A stretch of 64,000 bases of DNA from Tubiluchus corallicola (GCA_030141605.1 JAQGDQ010000179.1:188501-252500); one strand, 5' to 3'; counted from the stretch's first letter, positions 1-13,200 are shown. The notes: generated by a model not told the origin, from the sequence alone. Program-made: numbers and translations.

Positions 1-159
1 ATAAATTTTGTTGTAATAAGTATAATAAATATATATTCTGGTGTAAATTTTCAAATGATGATCTTTTAACAATTATTTCAGTGTTGCCTATTATTATCAG
101 TTTTATTTATTTTGAACTTATTTTTCTTGCAAATGTGGTAGTTATAATCTAACGCAGAG

Positions 160-3100
160 ATGTATGGTTTGCTCGCTATTTTGATGTTGACTTTGAGAAC
201 TGTAACAGGTATGTAAATAAATCTATTAATTATGTTAGTTTATATGAATCGACCTTTAGTGCGTTACTACTAGAGTATGCATTACATATAGTTCCACAAT
301 ATGTGATGCATATAAATTTTATAATTTATTATATCAGCATAATTATTTTTTGTTGTTACTAGCCTTACACCAAACTCATTTCTGCAGACGATAATCAATC
401 AGGTAAGGTAGGGCACTAAGCCTGTGCCAAAAACTGCTAATTGGCTTGGCTATTCAAATCTGTAAGTTGTAAAAATAGCAACGCAAGATTTATTAACCCT
501 ATCATTAGAAAAGATATTATTTTTTTATCATATCAAGGCCGGCTGTAGTTAGTATGACGCCCTAGCCAAAAGTATTTTAGAGCCGCCTTGTCAAAGCGGT
601 CCCCACATGAAATTCAATTTTTGTTATATGTAAAACGTAAAATGGTAAATGTGTGTTAGGTTTATTAATGTACTATACTGTGCTAATTATCTGTAGTTAA
701 TTGCCAATCTGCAGCTTGAGTTGATTTCATTTGAAATTAAATTTATAGGATCTTCAGGAGAAATCAAAATTTCTATAACTCCTGCTGTACGCTGTAACTC
801 TTTTGGCTAGATTTTCACATAGTATTTTCAGCAGAAAATTTTTGAAACAGTAATTCCTCTTTTCCACGTACATCCATTTCGCTAGTGCCATCTTCGCAAC
901 TATAACTCAGGTCTGATTGCAACTACATGTACTCCACTAGCGAATCCTTTTGCTGTTCCACGTTTTTCCGTTTCCTATATTGCGCTCCTGAAGGTTTCGA
1001 TTCTTATAGGTTTATCTGCCAAAATTAGATAAACGAATTTATTAACGGAAGGAGTCGTTACGTTCTCTGCTGTTTTATGTATATAATATGAACTGGGCGG
1101 AAGCATGATAACGCGTCTGTAATGAAAAGGTTTAGGAAACCAGGTAAAGCAAAAATAGTGTTTTGATGAGGTAAGACAGCTGTCTATTAGCGTGAATGAA
1201 TCATACACTGGGCAAAAGCAGGATAACGCGTCTGTAATGATAAGGTAATTTTAGGAAGCCAGGTAAAGCAAAAATGGTGTTTTGATGAGGTAAGAGAGCT
1301 GTCTATTAGGACAGGAAAATAACGGAAGTAGTTCGTTTCATTTAATTAGTGTTGTGAACTTAAACAGTTACACATATGTTATGTTATTACTTATGCTAAA
1401 CTTAAACCATTAAGGAATTACTTCCAAAATTTGCCGGCCTAGACAAGTGCCTAGTGGAAGAGCCGGCGCCTGAACCATAGGTGCCCTCCAGTCAAAAGAA
1501 ATTGGGTAACCCAGATGAAGCGTAGTCGAAGATTCTGTTATGACACTTGCAGCGTGAGTAATTGAAACTAAACCACTGACAATATACAGGTCCAAGAGGT
1601 GAAAGATATCATTTATAAAAAATCTAATGTAGTTTTTATGAAGTAGCCAGCAAAATCATACTGATTACCAAAACGTCAGTCACGCATACCAAGCTTCAAA
1701 TTGGGCCTAAGAGCTGTGAACTGAACATTATGAACTTTTCGTTGTGAAATGTGAATTTACTGGGCAAATTGACGAGTTCATACCACAATTCTATATGACC
1801 AGTTCACAGGTTCTAGGTCAGAGTACTGCAAATTACATAATATTTATTGTATAGCTGTTTGCTACACATATTATTAGGATTTTGTTGATTTAGCAAACGA
1901 TTACTTCTCAATCACGGGAGGATATGGTTTCTGCGCCAATTCTTTGATGGGTCTCATTGAAGACATACCAACGTTTCCTCTATGTTCCGGGGCGGTAAAA
2001 GCACCACCTGGAGAGAGTTGAGTAATTTTCTCTCTTTATAAACTTTATAGTGATTAACAGAAGCCAACAACACTAGTTCACTTATATAGTTAACTGTCAG
2101 CCTGCTTATACAAATACAATATTTTCATAGCAACTGCTGTATTAAAGGTGTAGGACGGACATTATCACTGTAGAATACATTTTACCAAGAATAAAAGTTG
2201 GCGTAACTATTTGACCAAACGGTTTAGTCTAGAGGTAACGCGCGTAGAGAGTTTGATACCAGCGGGAGGTCATACCAAAGACTAAATAAAAATGGTACCT
2301 GCTGTTGCCCTGCCTGACGTGGGGTAATAATAGAATCTGTAACGTAGATTTCTTATTTACAAGTGGCCAAAAATGTTAATTCTTCCTCTAAAAGCCAACT
2401 TTAAATAAAGGTACACTTTAAATTAGTTTTATATTGGTGATGCCGCGTTACTTAATGGATAAAATACGAGATGCAACCACCTTTTTAAACCTTATTTGGA
2501 ATGTCGAAGATAGAAGTTAAGTGCACTATCTTTAAAAATTCAAAGTTTGCATGTATGGCTTCTATTAGACTGTAAAAAGCACGCATATTAAAAAAGATCC
2601 TGTTTGACATTTTTACATTCATGCATGTCCGTGGTATGTTTGAAGCGTTACATAGCTGATCGAATGGATGAAGCATTGTGTTTGACGACCAAAGTTAAGA
2701 ATGTTGCTGAAACTGGTCAGTCGACGGCTGAGAGAGTGGCTTCAATTCTCATTAGAGCCAGTTTCATTCGCCATGCTGTACACACATCCGAACACGGCTG
2801 ACTATCTCGCCTGGTTCAGTGGCTCACCCTAGTAACACAGCCTTGATAAAGACAAGTCCCAATCTCACCACAACTATCTAGTTTGAGTAGGGCCTGTCAC
2901 TAACGCTGATTCCGGCTTACAGGATTCCGCGTTATTTAAAAAAATCTGATCACACGTTGCTCCTCTCAAGCACTGATAAAGATGTAGCACAGTAAAATGT
3001 ATTGATCCAAACTAGAAGTACTAATGTGCCAGGATTTGGCATGTCCTGCTTGCTCATTTCTTGTAATGTTAAACCTTTGACGCACCAAAGTGTCCAGCAC

Positions 3101-6100
3101 CTCGCAACGAGAAAGCGTATATTGTCAATGAGAGATCGCTGGCTGATATTGGCAGCGATCGGTGGAAGCTGGCAGTCAGGCACTGGGTGTTTTGGTGTAT
3201 CATAGGAATTCATGGTTTCCATAAGAAAATCATGGGACGCGTCATAGATTTAGATGGTCTACGCGCACGCGCTTTATCTAAATTTATTGGGACACATTTA
3301 TCGTTGCAATGGAATCCGCTTTTTCGTATTTAATATTCTCATTGTTGGAGGCAGATCCATGGAAACATCAGAACGAAACTACAACAATATAAAAGGGCAG
3401 ATCCATTTAACAGGCATATTTGAGGGCCCTTTTGTGAAAGAGAAAATTCTGCTCCGTTACAGAATGGTCCCCATGCAAAATTTCAGCCTCCCACGATGAA
3501 GCCTGTTATAGCTCTCAAAGATAAACGGGACAACAATATGACAAAACGGATCCCGAATTCGCACTGAAACCAGAAAATTATGAAGACAGATAAATTTTTT
3601 TGGAAAAGCATGTTAAAAACCCTAAAAATCTTTCACAGCTCAAACCGTGAGGTAGAGGGCTACAGGAGAATGAAACACCTCAGCCGAGTTGTTTTTCACG
3701 TCATTACTTAGCATTATAGTGGGGTCTTCTACTCTTCACCTTTTATCATCAGTTTTCACTTACGTCATGACAAGTGTGTAACCATAACATCCGCAACAGC
3801 CATTAACTAAGTTCCTACAGAAGCGAGCTTCAACATCAATGACTCACGCAGTGTGATCTTTTTAACTTCCTGTTTAACACAATTCTGTTTTGGTTGTTTT
3901 TTGCTGTTGACAGGTATAATACTTTTTCGAAACTGATTTTGATTTTCAATAAAAAATTCAAGTGTCATAAATCCTATACAGAGCAATGCAGTTTGTTTGT
4001 CGCATAACTTGTATCACATAACATGAACCGCGAAAGGCGTACGTGGTGACGCCGTGTAAACTGAGGGAGCCGGCAACCAGGTGCTGGGCCTTAATTCGGC
4101 CCTGCTGTCCTGTCATTAGCAACTACTAAATCAGACACCAGAAAACAATGTAACTGATAAATTCAGGAAGCAGTACGGGGAAGTCTACTCATATTGGGAA
4201 AACCTAAACTGTTAACTAAGCAAACGTTAACTAAACCTAAGCAAACTAACATTACAAGCCACTTTGTTTCCAGAGCTAAACTGTGGTGATTATGTTACAC
4301 GAAAACAATGGTTTAGCTATTCGGCTTACGTATCACCACAACCCATATCACCACATATTCGAAGAATTATAATCCATGAAACCCAGACTGACACCTGCTT
4401 TACGCGGGATGACTGTGGCGAATCTATACGCAGTATCCAGATAAGACATTTAAAAGCAAGTAAGTACATGAAAAACTATCAAATTCACAAAATAATAAGG
4501 CATTTTAATAGTACTGTTATTTGTAATTTGTTGGCTAAATTAATTATTTGTAATCAAGATAATCAACATAAAGAATTAATATTGGAAATTTCAGTAAATC
4601 TCCAATATTAATTCTTTATGTCACTGTACAGCTGATTGAATTATTTGTGTTAATCTCCTTGTTGTTTCTATAAGTTACTGCAGTACGTAAAACCACATAA
4701 ATTCCATTGTATGTATTATGGTATAATGACAATAAATTGCTCACTACTTACTTACTTACTAAGATTATTATTAATAAAGGTACAGACCCACAATGGGACT
4801 TTGTGGTAGCTGGTTAGTCAGTTACAAGGGATGAACTTTAGACTGACAAGATCGCTTGAGAACATGACATTTGTCTTGTCAGCAGGTTCCTGGTTCAAAC
4901 CCAGGCGTGTTCTGACTTTTTCACATTTCTGCTTTTTAGATTTCATTTCAAAGTCAATTAATCGTGGGTAATACAATAATACAAATCAACTAATAAAAAC
5001 AAATTGCGAGAATGCTACTTTCAGATGTTCTTTTGTAAACAATAAATACCAAAATCACATTAATTTTATTACAACTGACTATTCTTCTTACCTAAACAAA
5101 TGTGCCAATTTGCAACGTTTGTCATTGAAACTGCCAAGCTTCCGTCTATGTTCTTTCCAGCATCCGATTTTGCAACAGTAAACTACACTGTAACTGATTT
5201 TATTTTAATATATCAATCACTACAATTAACATTTTTCAATAATAGAATAAATTAATAATTTTACTAAAGGTTTGAGATCAATTGACCAAAAGAAAGGTAA
5301 TGTTAAAAATATTGGACTGAGCTTGGATTTGAACTAGACACTCCTGGATTAAGTACAATGCCATGTGCATAACACCACACAAAGAATTGTTATCAAGGCA
5401 AACCCTAAGTTTTAAAAAGGCAAAAATTACACATCAGTACATAACAGCTAATATACGTTTATTACTTTAATTCTATTAAAATAATATTTATACAATAATA
5501 AAATATTTTAACGTATAAATTGAATACTAACTTAGTCTAGCATTAGTTTATTTACAACAATTCTAATACAAAACAAATTTCTATAATTCAGTATATCATA
5601 CAAAAATGATGTAAAATTTACATAGGTCTATTTGTTTAAATATTATGCTGCACAAAAATTTACAACATATTTCATTGTATTGTAGTGTGGACGGATATTG
5701 GATGGAACTGGCTGATAGGGACAGACGGACGGGTGTACGAAGGCAGAGGATGGGGGGCAACTGGCTCACACAGTGCTAGCTACAACTACATTTCGTATGG
5801 AATTGCCATGGTAGGAAATTTCACTGAATACAAGACCAGTGAGATTCCATTGGCCGTAGCAGAAGGAACACATGATCTGCTCCAGTGTGCTGTTAGACTG
5901 GTATCTATTTCACTTTTTATGCATAATTACAGTAAGGTAAACAATAACGATAAGACAAACAATAACGATACGTGACTTAATGAAATGTAGATACTATCTG
6001 CCCGCCAGTAGCCATTTCATTTACATCGATAAGCCAAAGCCATCACGTGACATTAGGGAGGGATTAAATCAAAAACTTGTTGGCCTAATCCTGATAGTTA

Positions 6101-7317
6101 GGAGAAAAATGAGTAATTAAATCACAGTTCCCCACGTGACACGTTGCCTAATATCATCTTGTGATCAAGGAAACAGGAAAAATTGTGAAGTCTAAACAGC
6201 AATTTCAATACACATGATCTACAACCTGTCTCTTCTTGTAGATTTTGCTGAGAATTTAGAAATTACATTCCTGTGGCCACTATATATAATTCACCTATAA
6301 AATGCTTTATCTGGTTATTCTAAAACTGCATTTGTGTTTTTCTTTTTTGTCGAAATGCTGATATCAATGGGAAACAAAAGCAAAAAGTTTTTATCTGTAT
6401 GAAAGTTTTGAAGTTGGTATGGTTAGCAATTAAAATAAATTTTAATGCCCAATTATATTTTGCCACCAGAACGATCTTAACATCCGAGAAGGCTATGTCA
6501 AACAATAAAGTACCAATGTACAAAAAACACTAGGCTCAAGAATCTTCAATTAATATATGCATTACAGGTTGATCGTGGTAGATTTTCTGTATGTTAAGAA
6601 CGTACTCGTCAGCAGTGACTGCTTTTGCTATAATGAATGTGTTTATTTTTTTCTTATCCAGAGTTTGAAAATTGCTCAAGTTTTAAAAATCTGTCAGGCA
6701 TTCCGTTTCTGAATTTTTTTAAACATCAATATCAGCCGAAGAAACTTTGGCAATAATTTTGATGCAAGAGCAGATGAGTGACTTCGTGTCACAAGCCAAT
6801 ATCAGCCGAAGCGACTTTGGCAATAATTTTGATGCAAGAGCAGATGAGTGACTTCGTGTCACAAGTCAATATCAGCCGAAGCGACTTTGGCAATAATTTT
6901 GATGCAAGAGCAGATGAGTGACTTCGTGTCACAAGTCAATATCAGCCGAAGCGACTTTGGCAATAATTTTGATGCAAGAGCAGATGAGTGACTTCGTGTC
7001 ACTAGTTAATCTATTTCAGTTCTATGCAACAGTCTATATTTCAGTTCTTGACTTCTAATTTACATAGTTCTAATCTAAATCTGCACACACTTTAGGGGCA
7101 CATCAGGCCGGATTACACTGTACACAACCACAGAGATGTGCTATGTGTTTACTGTCCTAGCAGGCCCATGAGGGAATATGTGAAAATCATACCTCATTGG
7201 TACAATGATGATCTTGGTTCAGGATGCCCGGATATTGTGTACGAGAGGCACAAAGAAAAAATGGAAAAGGCGAAAGAACAAGCTGAAGCACAAGAAAAAA
7301 CCAAGGAAGAGGAATAA
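160..7317 (+). CDS. Short peptidoglycan recognition protein (PGRP), four coding exons
   Basis: Exons 160-208, 4274-4459, 5686-5900 and 7096-7317 join in phase (1, 1, 0) into a 223-aa protein. Residues 1-16 form a signal peptide (MYGLLAILMLTLRTVT). The amidase_2/PGRP fold follows: VTRKQW start, IIIHET strand, two Cys around TDTCFTRDDC, IRSIQIRHL helix, then MWTDIGWNWLIG and GRVYEGRGWGATGSH, and the C-terminal NHRDV. The family binds bacterial peptidoglycan, and secreted members are immune receptors or Zn amidases. Aligned with T7 lysozyme/PGRP-LB, the zinc ligands look kept (His of IIHE, His of NHRDV, Cys of VYCPS), but the catalytic Tyr of DIGYNF is Trp and the Thr/Lys two before the Cys is Val, so I infer weak or no amidase activity. 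The charged Lys/Glu tail after GCPD is unusual. An extra exon with phase 1-1 in the 4-kb first intron cannot be excluded. The family call is solid; the exact first exon is less so. Confidence 0.86.
1092..1312. repeat. Tandem duplication, ~114-bp unit, two copies
   Basis: Two adjacent copies start with ACTGGGC at 1092 and 1206. They share GATAACGCGTCTGTAATGA, a CCAGGTAAAGCAAAAAT block and GAGCTGTCTATTAG-like ends, with a few substitutions and a small indel. It lies in the first intron of the PGRP gene. No coding frame runs through both copies. Confidence 0.8.
2222..2350 (+). mobile_element. Possible tRNA-derived SINE
   Basis: The stretch TTAGTCTAGAGGTAACGC resembles a tRNA A-box region, and GAGTTTGATACCAGC about 30 bases later resembles a decayed B box. 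It lies in PGRP intron 1. The boundaries and family are uncertain. Confidence 0.35.
4567..4620. repeat. Perfect 20-bp inverted repeat (hairpin) in PGRP intron 2
   Basis: Arms 4567-4586 and 4601-4620 are exact reverse complements around a 14-base loop. It lies about 110 bases after the exon 2 donor site. It could be a small foldback element or a transcribed hairpin within the intron. Confidence 0.9.
4787..4920 (+). mobile_element. tRNA-derived SINE copy
   Basis: There is an A-box-like TGGTAGCTGGTTAG near the start and a clean B box GGTTCAAACCC at 4892-4902, followed by a body starting GCGTGTTCTGACTTTTTCACA. The tail resembles that of the minus-strand copy near 44.9 kb. The spacing is too long and folds too poorly for a functional tRNA gene, so I call it a SINE. 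It lies in PGRP intron 2. Confidence 0.6.
6727..7006. repeat. Tandem array, four copies of a 70-bp unit
   Basis: Units start at 6727, 6797, 6867 and 6937, each beginning CAATATCAGCCGAAG and ending GACTTCGTGTCAC. The copies are nearly identical, which implies recent amplification. The array ends about 90 bases before the last PGRP exon, within intron 3. The unit has no obvious coding content. Confidence 0.95.
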
Positions 7318-9179
7318 TCAACAGAATAATGTGACAATTAATATCTGATTTCATTGTCCTGATAAGTAACAAGGTTACATCTAAACTTTAAGAGAAATTT
7401 AAAATGTAAAATATAATGAACTTGTAACATGTACAATGGCCTCTTGTTTTTTCTATATGCAAATATTAAACTGGATATGTAACACGTAACTGTGAGAACT
7501 AATCAGCTTGACAATAACATTTTAACCATTTCTTCAACATCTAGACATTAAACATAATTTTTTTTGCTATCAGTTTTGCCATCAAGCAATGAGAAAGCAC
7601 CTAGTCCAAGAAATAGTAACAACATATATAGTCACATTGCACTTATCTTTTCTGACTTTTCTGATGTTTTAATTCTGGCGCAAGCACCAGTACCAAGAGA
7701 CGTTTGAACACACCATTTAACATTAGCTTGAATGCTCAGCTTATCGAAAGGTATTATAAGGCCTTGTACTGCAGTAGTAAAGATCATCGTGCTATGATTT
7801 GCTGCAACAACAAAAAAACAACGATTATCTTGAAAATTAATGAGTAAAATGTTTAACTAAGAATTATTTACCTTATTACTGATTGCCATTGCTGACTCAC
7901 TCACTTATGACATGCACATTACTGAATTATGTATTCAGTGGCTAGATGTCAAATGATACAAATTTTGCAATACGATACCAGATGATTAATTACTTTGAAT
8001 GATAAAAACGATACTGAAGTTAGACAATTCATGCAACAACAGAAAAAGTATATAATTAAAATCGTTAAATACTTCCATGCATTCAGTGCTGCATACTTAA
8101 AAAGGCTGCTAGTTAAGAAACACGTGTGCTTGTCGTAATGATGCACCAATAAGTAAGGTGCGACAGATAAACATATTACTGGGATAAAAATATTTACCTA
8201 TGCGAACTGCACATGACCGAGAAAGTGACACTAAAAATACTGTACAGTGTAATTGATATCCGTGCGTCAATATCAAACATGTATAAATATATACAAACGT
8301 TGTAAGTATGATTTAAACTGAATAATAACTGTTACTGCCAGGCGAACGTACAAGAAAATGATTTGCCGTCAGACAAGGTTATAATTTTAAATTTCTTTTT
8401 GTCCACTTCTTTGTGTAATTACAGTAAATAAAAAGAAAGGAATAGTGAGTAATTATAAAGCTAAGCAATCACACATGCCAATTTCGATACGATAACGGTA
8501 TTCCTAGAATAATATTGATACACTAATAAATAAAACAAATTTTTCATATAGATACGATAATTAATAATTATTGAAACGTTTCATTATCGTTGACATCTCT
8601 ATCAGGGGGTGCAATACATAAAAGTAGCTTCACTAAGTAAAAAATGTATGTGACCTGCACACTCACAGTATAAGTTCTTAATTGACAGCACAGCTTCTTT
8701 ACCATAACTTAAACTAACAATAACTACAAGTACTACATTGGTAACTACAGTGCTATCATGTTAATAATGCCACTGTAATAACTAGTCATTGAAAGTTTTT
8801 AAATTCCTTATAACAAGAACAATACCCATTTCATAAGCAACCTACGAAATTATAAATTTTATTACACGTTCATTCACAAAACCAACGTTTCCACTGCAAA
8901 CTAACAGTCACCTTCAGGAAATAACTACTAGTATGCAATGGAAACTGTTGATTTTCTTAAAAAAATGTAATAAAATTTATAATATAGTGACTTGTTTAGG
9001 AAAATTAAAGTCGCTTACTCACTTAATGAACTAAACTCAGTTATACTCTCATTCACATCATTCACAGAGAATATTTATCAAAAGAAGCATCTGAAATTTT
9101 TGTTTATTACTCATAGTAACCTAACACTTCTGAATGTTCACCTGCTCACTAATTAGTATTTTCATTATGCGAGTCTTAC
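7318..9179. other. Intergenic, no gene recognised
   Basis: AT-rich sequence between the end of the PGRP gene and the orphan PMF1 exon. I see no open frame with plausible splice sites, no RNA gene and no clear transposon end. Confidence 0.6.
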
Positions 9180-9268
9180 CAGTCAATGGAATTTTCAATT
9201 GTCTTCTTGTCAAGTTCATTTAGCTTTGCAATAACATTCTCTTCATCAAAAATTTGCTGAATTTCTTT
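9180..9268 (-). pseudogene. Orphan duplicate of PMF1 exon 3
   Basis: An 89-nt block matches PMF1 exon 3 (13349-13437) at 80 of 89 positions by eye. Both splice signals (TTTTTCAG acceptor, GTAAG donor) and about 25 bases of upstream intron are also kept. It encodes KEIQQIFDEENVIAKLNELD with an intact frame. It lies about 1 kb downstream of the PMF1 stop codon, beyond the last exon, and no partner exons were found around it. Splicing from the last PMF1 exon would need a phase-0 donor, but the only candidate donor there (ACTG/GTGAGT) is phase 1. It is probably a fragment of a duplicated gene copy. Confidence 0.75.
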
Positions 9269-10066
9269 CTGAAAAACACACCAGATGGCAGAAGTTAAAC
9301 AGCAACCTGTTTTACTCTCGTTCACAAATAATATTAATGAATATTTCACAGCAGCAAAACATTTACTTTGTGCATATTTTAGTACAATAAGCATAGCTTA
9401 ACGATGCTTATACCTTCCAGCAAAATGCAACATTATGTAAAACTTCGTTAAATGAAACCAAGACTTCCATAGGAAGTCACGTAAAAGAATTGAGATACGT
9501 TCCAGAGACAAAAATCAATGCTACTCAATTCAAATAAATTACAAGTTATTGAGTTTTATTCATATTTCTACTGATTAATTTTTTCTGCTTCCTTGAAACT
9601 ACCTATCTTTCTTACCAATACCTAGCTGACATTAACGTTGAAGCCCTAGCTATGAACATAGCGGCTGAAAACTACATAATAAAAGCCAGGTCCCAGGTCG
9701 CACCAGGTGTCGGCAAATAGAACTACTTTTATACAAGTGGCTAGCAGTTCGTATAAATAATAATTATACTGTTTTACATTACCATAGTGTTTTTAAAACA
9801 GAATAATTCAACATTTACTGTTTTAATGCTTCAAATTAGATAAGAATGTTGTTGATAAATAAAATTGGCTTGACCAAAGTAAAAAAGAAACGTGTCGTTA
9901 AGTGAGAAAAAGGTGTAAAATGCTTAGCGTCGTTAAAAAGAAACATCGCTAAACGACGAGTCGTTAAGAGAGGACTTACTGTATTAAAAACAGTAATGAG
10001 GAATTATCTCTTTTTACATTATGTATTTTTATTTTAAAATGATTGTAAAAACCACGTTGTAAAAAC

Positions 10067-10203
10067 ACATAGAAGTATGTAAAATGCATAACCGTTCTAC
10101 AGTAAACATCAATTGTCCAACTATGTAACTGGACACATGATGTTTACTGTAGAAAAAGTCTGTACAACTTACAGACAATTATGCATTTTACATACTTCTA
10201 TGT
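10067..10203. repeat. 137-bp branched foldback just 3' of PMF1
   Basis: Outer arms 10067-10091 and 10179-10203 are 25-bp perfect complements. Inner arms 10095-10111 and 10138-10154 are 17-bp perfect complements. A side arm pairs GTCTGTA (10158-10164) with TACAGAC (10170-10176), and the apex has TGTCCA/TGGACA. It starts 22 bases after the PMF1 stop codon and would lie in the 3' UTR if the transcript reaches it. It may be a MITE or a foldback of unknown class. Confidence 0.9.
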
Positions 10204-10225
10204 ATATAACATATTTAATTAAATG

Positions 10226-13200
10226 TTACATTGACTCACCAGTTTCAACATCACTTACACAATTCTGACTTATCAATGAGGCTTCCAAGTTTTCTATCAA
10301 TTTCCAATCTAGGTTATCTGTACATCCCATAACTTCGTCCTGAAATGAGATTTAAATTTTATTATAACTATTGTTATTGACAGCAATTATGATAATGATT
10401 ATAATAATTATCGGTTCAGATTAAAAAAGTTACCAAAGAAATGGACAGTGCTTAAAGAAAAGCATAGTTCAAATTTGTACCAATGATGGTTTAATAAACT
10501 TGTTTTTAGAAAGACGAACTATTAGGGAAAAATATGGGGAAAACTTTAGGGTCACCCGATCATTTCATTTGCTAATACAGTGCAATTCTTCGATTCACTC
10601 CAAGAATGAGACCCAAGTAGGCAATCCTGTCAGGTGACGCAAAAATTACCGCATATCTTGTTGAATGTTCTGCAGGAATAATTTATAATATCACTGAAAA
10701 TATCATTCAGCCATGAAGTTGTTGCATTTTGGCTGTTGCATAATGAATCTCTGTAAATAATGCAATGTATCTAAGTAGATAATTGTGCTTAATTAAGATA
10801 AATGGATTTGTCTTAAGCATTAAAAAAGGAAAAAGCCCAGAAAATTCTGTAAACATTTTAAGTATTTATAAATTAATGCTAATCTTTATAAGTAATTAAT
10901 ATTGAAACTAAAGCAAACACAATAAAACGAGGTAAAGGACAAATTTGAAAAGAAATACTTTGGAAAGGTGAGTTAAATCATTTCTGATGGGAAAGCTGCC
11001 ATTGCAAAGTGAATTATGAGGTTACTCGGAAGAAGTCGGTTCAGTACCACCTGACCTCACAGCACGAATTTATGGTATCAGAATACTGTGATTTTGCACA
11101 ATATTTTTGTAATACATGCAATGCTTTTCATTGGGAGAAGCATCAAACTCATCTACCACTGTAGATGACTATGCCACTGCAGGAGGAAATGAACAGTGCA
11201 GGAAATAACTTTTATAAGATATCATAATTATCATGATATCATAATTATCATCATAATAAATATTAAAATCGTTAATATTACAATTAATATCCTCCTAAAA
11301 GGCTCTCACTTTGGCCTTAGACAAAAAATTTGCCAGTTAATAAAATAAAGAAAAATTTACTCTTAGATTTTGCATTTAAATTAGAAAAAACTAATCAGTA
11401 GTCAATGATTCTTCACAATGCATTAAAATTACACACACATCACTATGATAGTAGAAAAATCTAACCTGTTTTTCCTCAAGAAGACGCATCTGTTTATTCA
11501 AATCCCTTCTTCGCGCAACTACAGCTTTTCTCAAGCCTTCATATTCAGTTTCTAGCTGAGTCACCATACCCTGCAGTTGTTCTTTCTGCTTTTGTTTTGC
11601 CACCATGAGATGTGACCTGGTATTCTCTAAAGGCTCTCTACTAGGCCGCCTGTTGGTGAATGAAAAAGCTTTATTAGTTATTAGTATCTCATCTAACAAT
11701 TGCTGTAATGTTGTGAACAGAATGACTTGCTGCACTACAAAGTGAGAACTTTCACATTGTCTAACAACACGTTTAATGCTAATGTTGCAATTACCTAATA
11801 CTGAAAGCGCTGTTTTAAGTTTTGCACTTAATCTACAGTTGATAAACAGTGTAATTTATGAACACTAATCTGAAACAGCCACTAAATACAAAAATAAATT
11901 AATGCAGACATTGTTTTTCTCAAGCCAAAACATACAAGAGAGCTGTGAAGTGGCAATTCTTTTTCCTACTGCTAAGCTAATTCACATATAATAACACCAT
12001 ATCAATTGCCAAGGTCAAAACTCAAGGCCAGGTATAATGCAAGCTGCATTGATGAATACACAATGACCTAATATAAAACCTTGTTTTGTTATAAATGTTG
12101 TGTAGTTGTGGAGGGATTGAGTCATATTATCCACGGTAATTCTCTAAGAAGAGATAATGAACTAACAGAGAATAGTTCTAAACGTATTGGACTACACAGC
12201 ATTCGTCAACAAGCGAAAAGCAGGAGACAGCATGGCAAGGGAAACTGCCGCAGTCACTCATCCATTTGTTAACTAAGTTTGAAAGCTACTTAATGTTAAC
12301 AGCCTAGAACATACCCTGATAACCTAACGACTAGTGCTGCTCTAATTAATCGATTTTACCAAAAGTCAGTCGTCCATGATGTTCAACTACTTGATCAAAA
12401 AATTAATATGATCGACAATGTTTAACCCTTTCACTACATAACTGCTTTTTAACAGGGCCGATTTGGTTTTTGCATGTTTGATAATAACTTCTTGTGGTGT
12501 GTTGCTATAACAGAATCTTGTAAATAAACAAAGAGTCATCTGTTAATAAACACTATTATTGAATATTAGTTTTAATTGTACACATGCACACACATACATG
12601 CAAGTGCACACCCACACAAATAAGCGCATACATATATTTAGAAGTCAATTTTCACAAAAGTCATATTACATATTAGTGATCCATAATATGTGATCATTTT
12701 ATAAGAATGTAGAATAATCAACCAAACATACATTTCACCAATATCAACAAGCAATTTTGCATGAGAACATACAGTATAGTATTATGGAATGCACTTCAGA
12801 CACAGATTGGCTGGTTAGCCTTACTCGTTGTGAAGCAACCCCAATCCCACGACTGTTAAACTTTTCTATGGTGTTTTTGCATGGCCGTAGCAGTGAAATA
12901 AACAGGCCTGGGTAAGCGCTTAGTGCTGAGCTTGGGCGGCAGTGTACCACCTTCCCTAGTGAAAGGGTTAATATGTACAATCAGTATAAGATCTTTCACA
13001 CTTCACCACCTTTCTGCCATTTATTTGCAGCACCACAAACAGAAAAAGAGAAGCATCCGCAATTTTTGTTTAGTGTTCATACTAAATGCAAAATTGTAGT
13101 TTATTAAGTCTCGAAAAGCAATTATGTACAAAGCAATAATGAAAACAATCTGGAAATTAAATATAAAAGGTAAGCAACAGCAAAACCCTTAACGTTCTAA

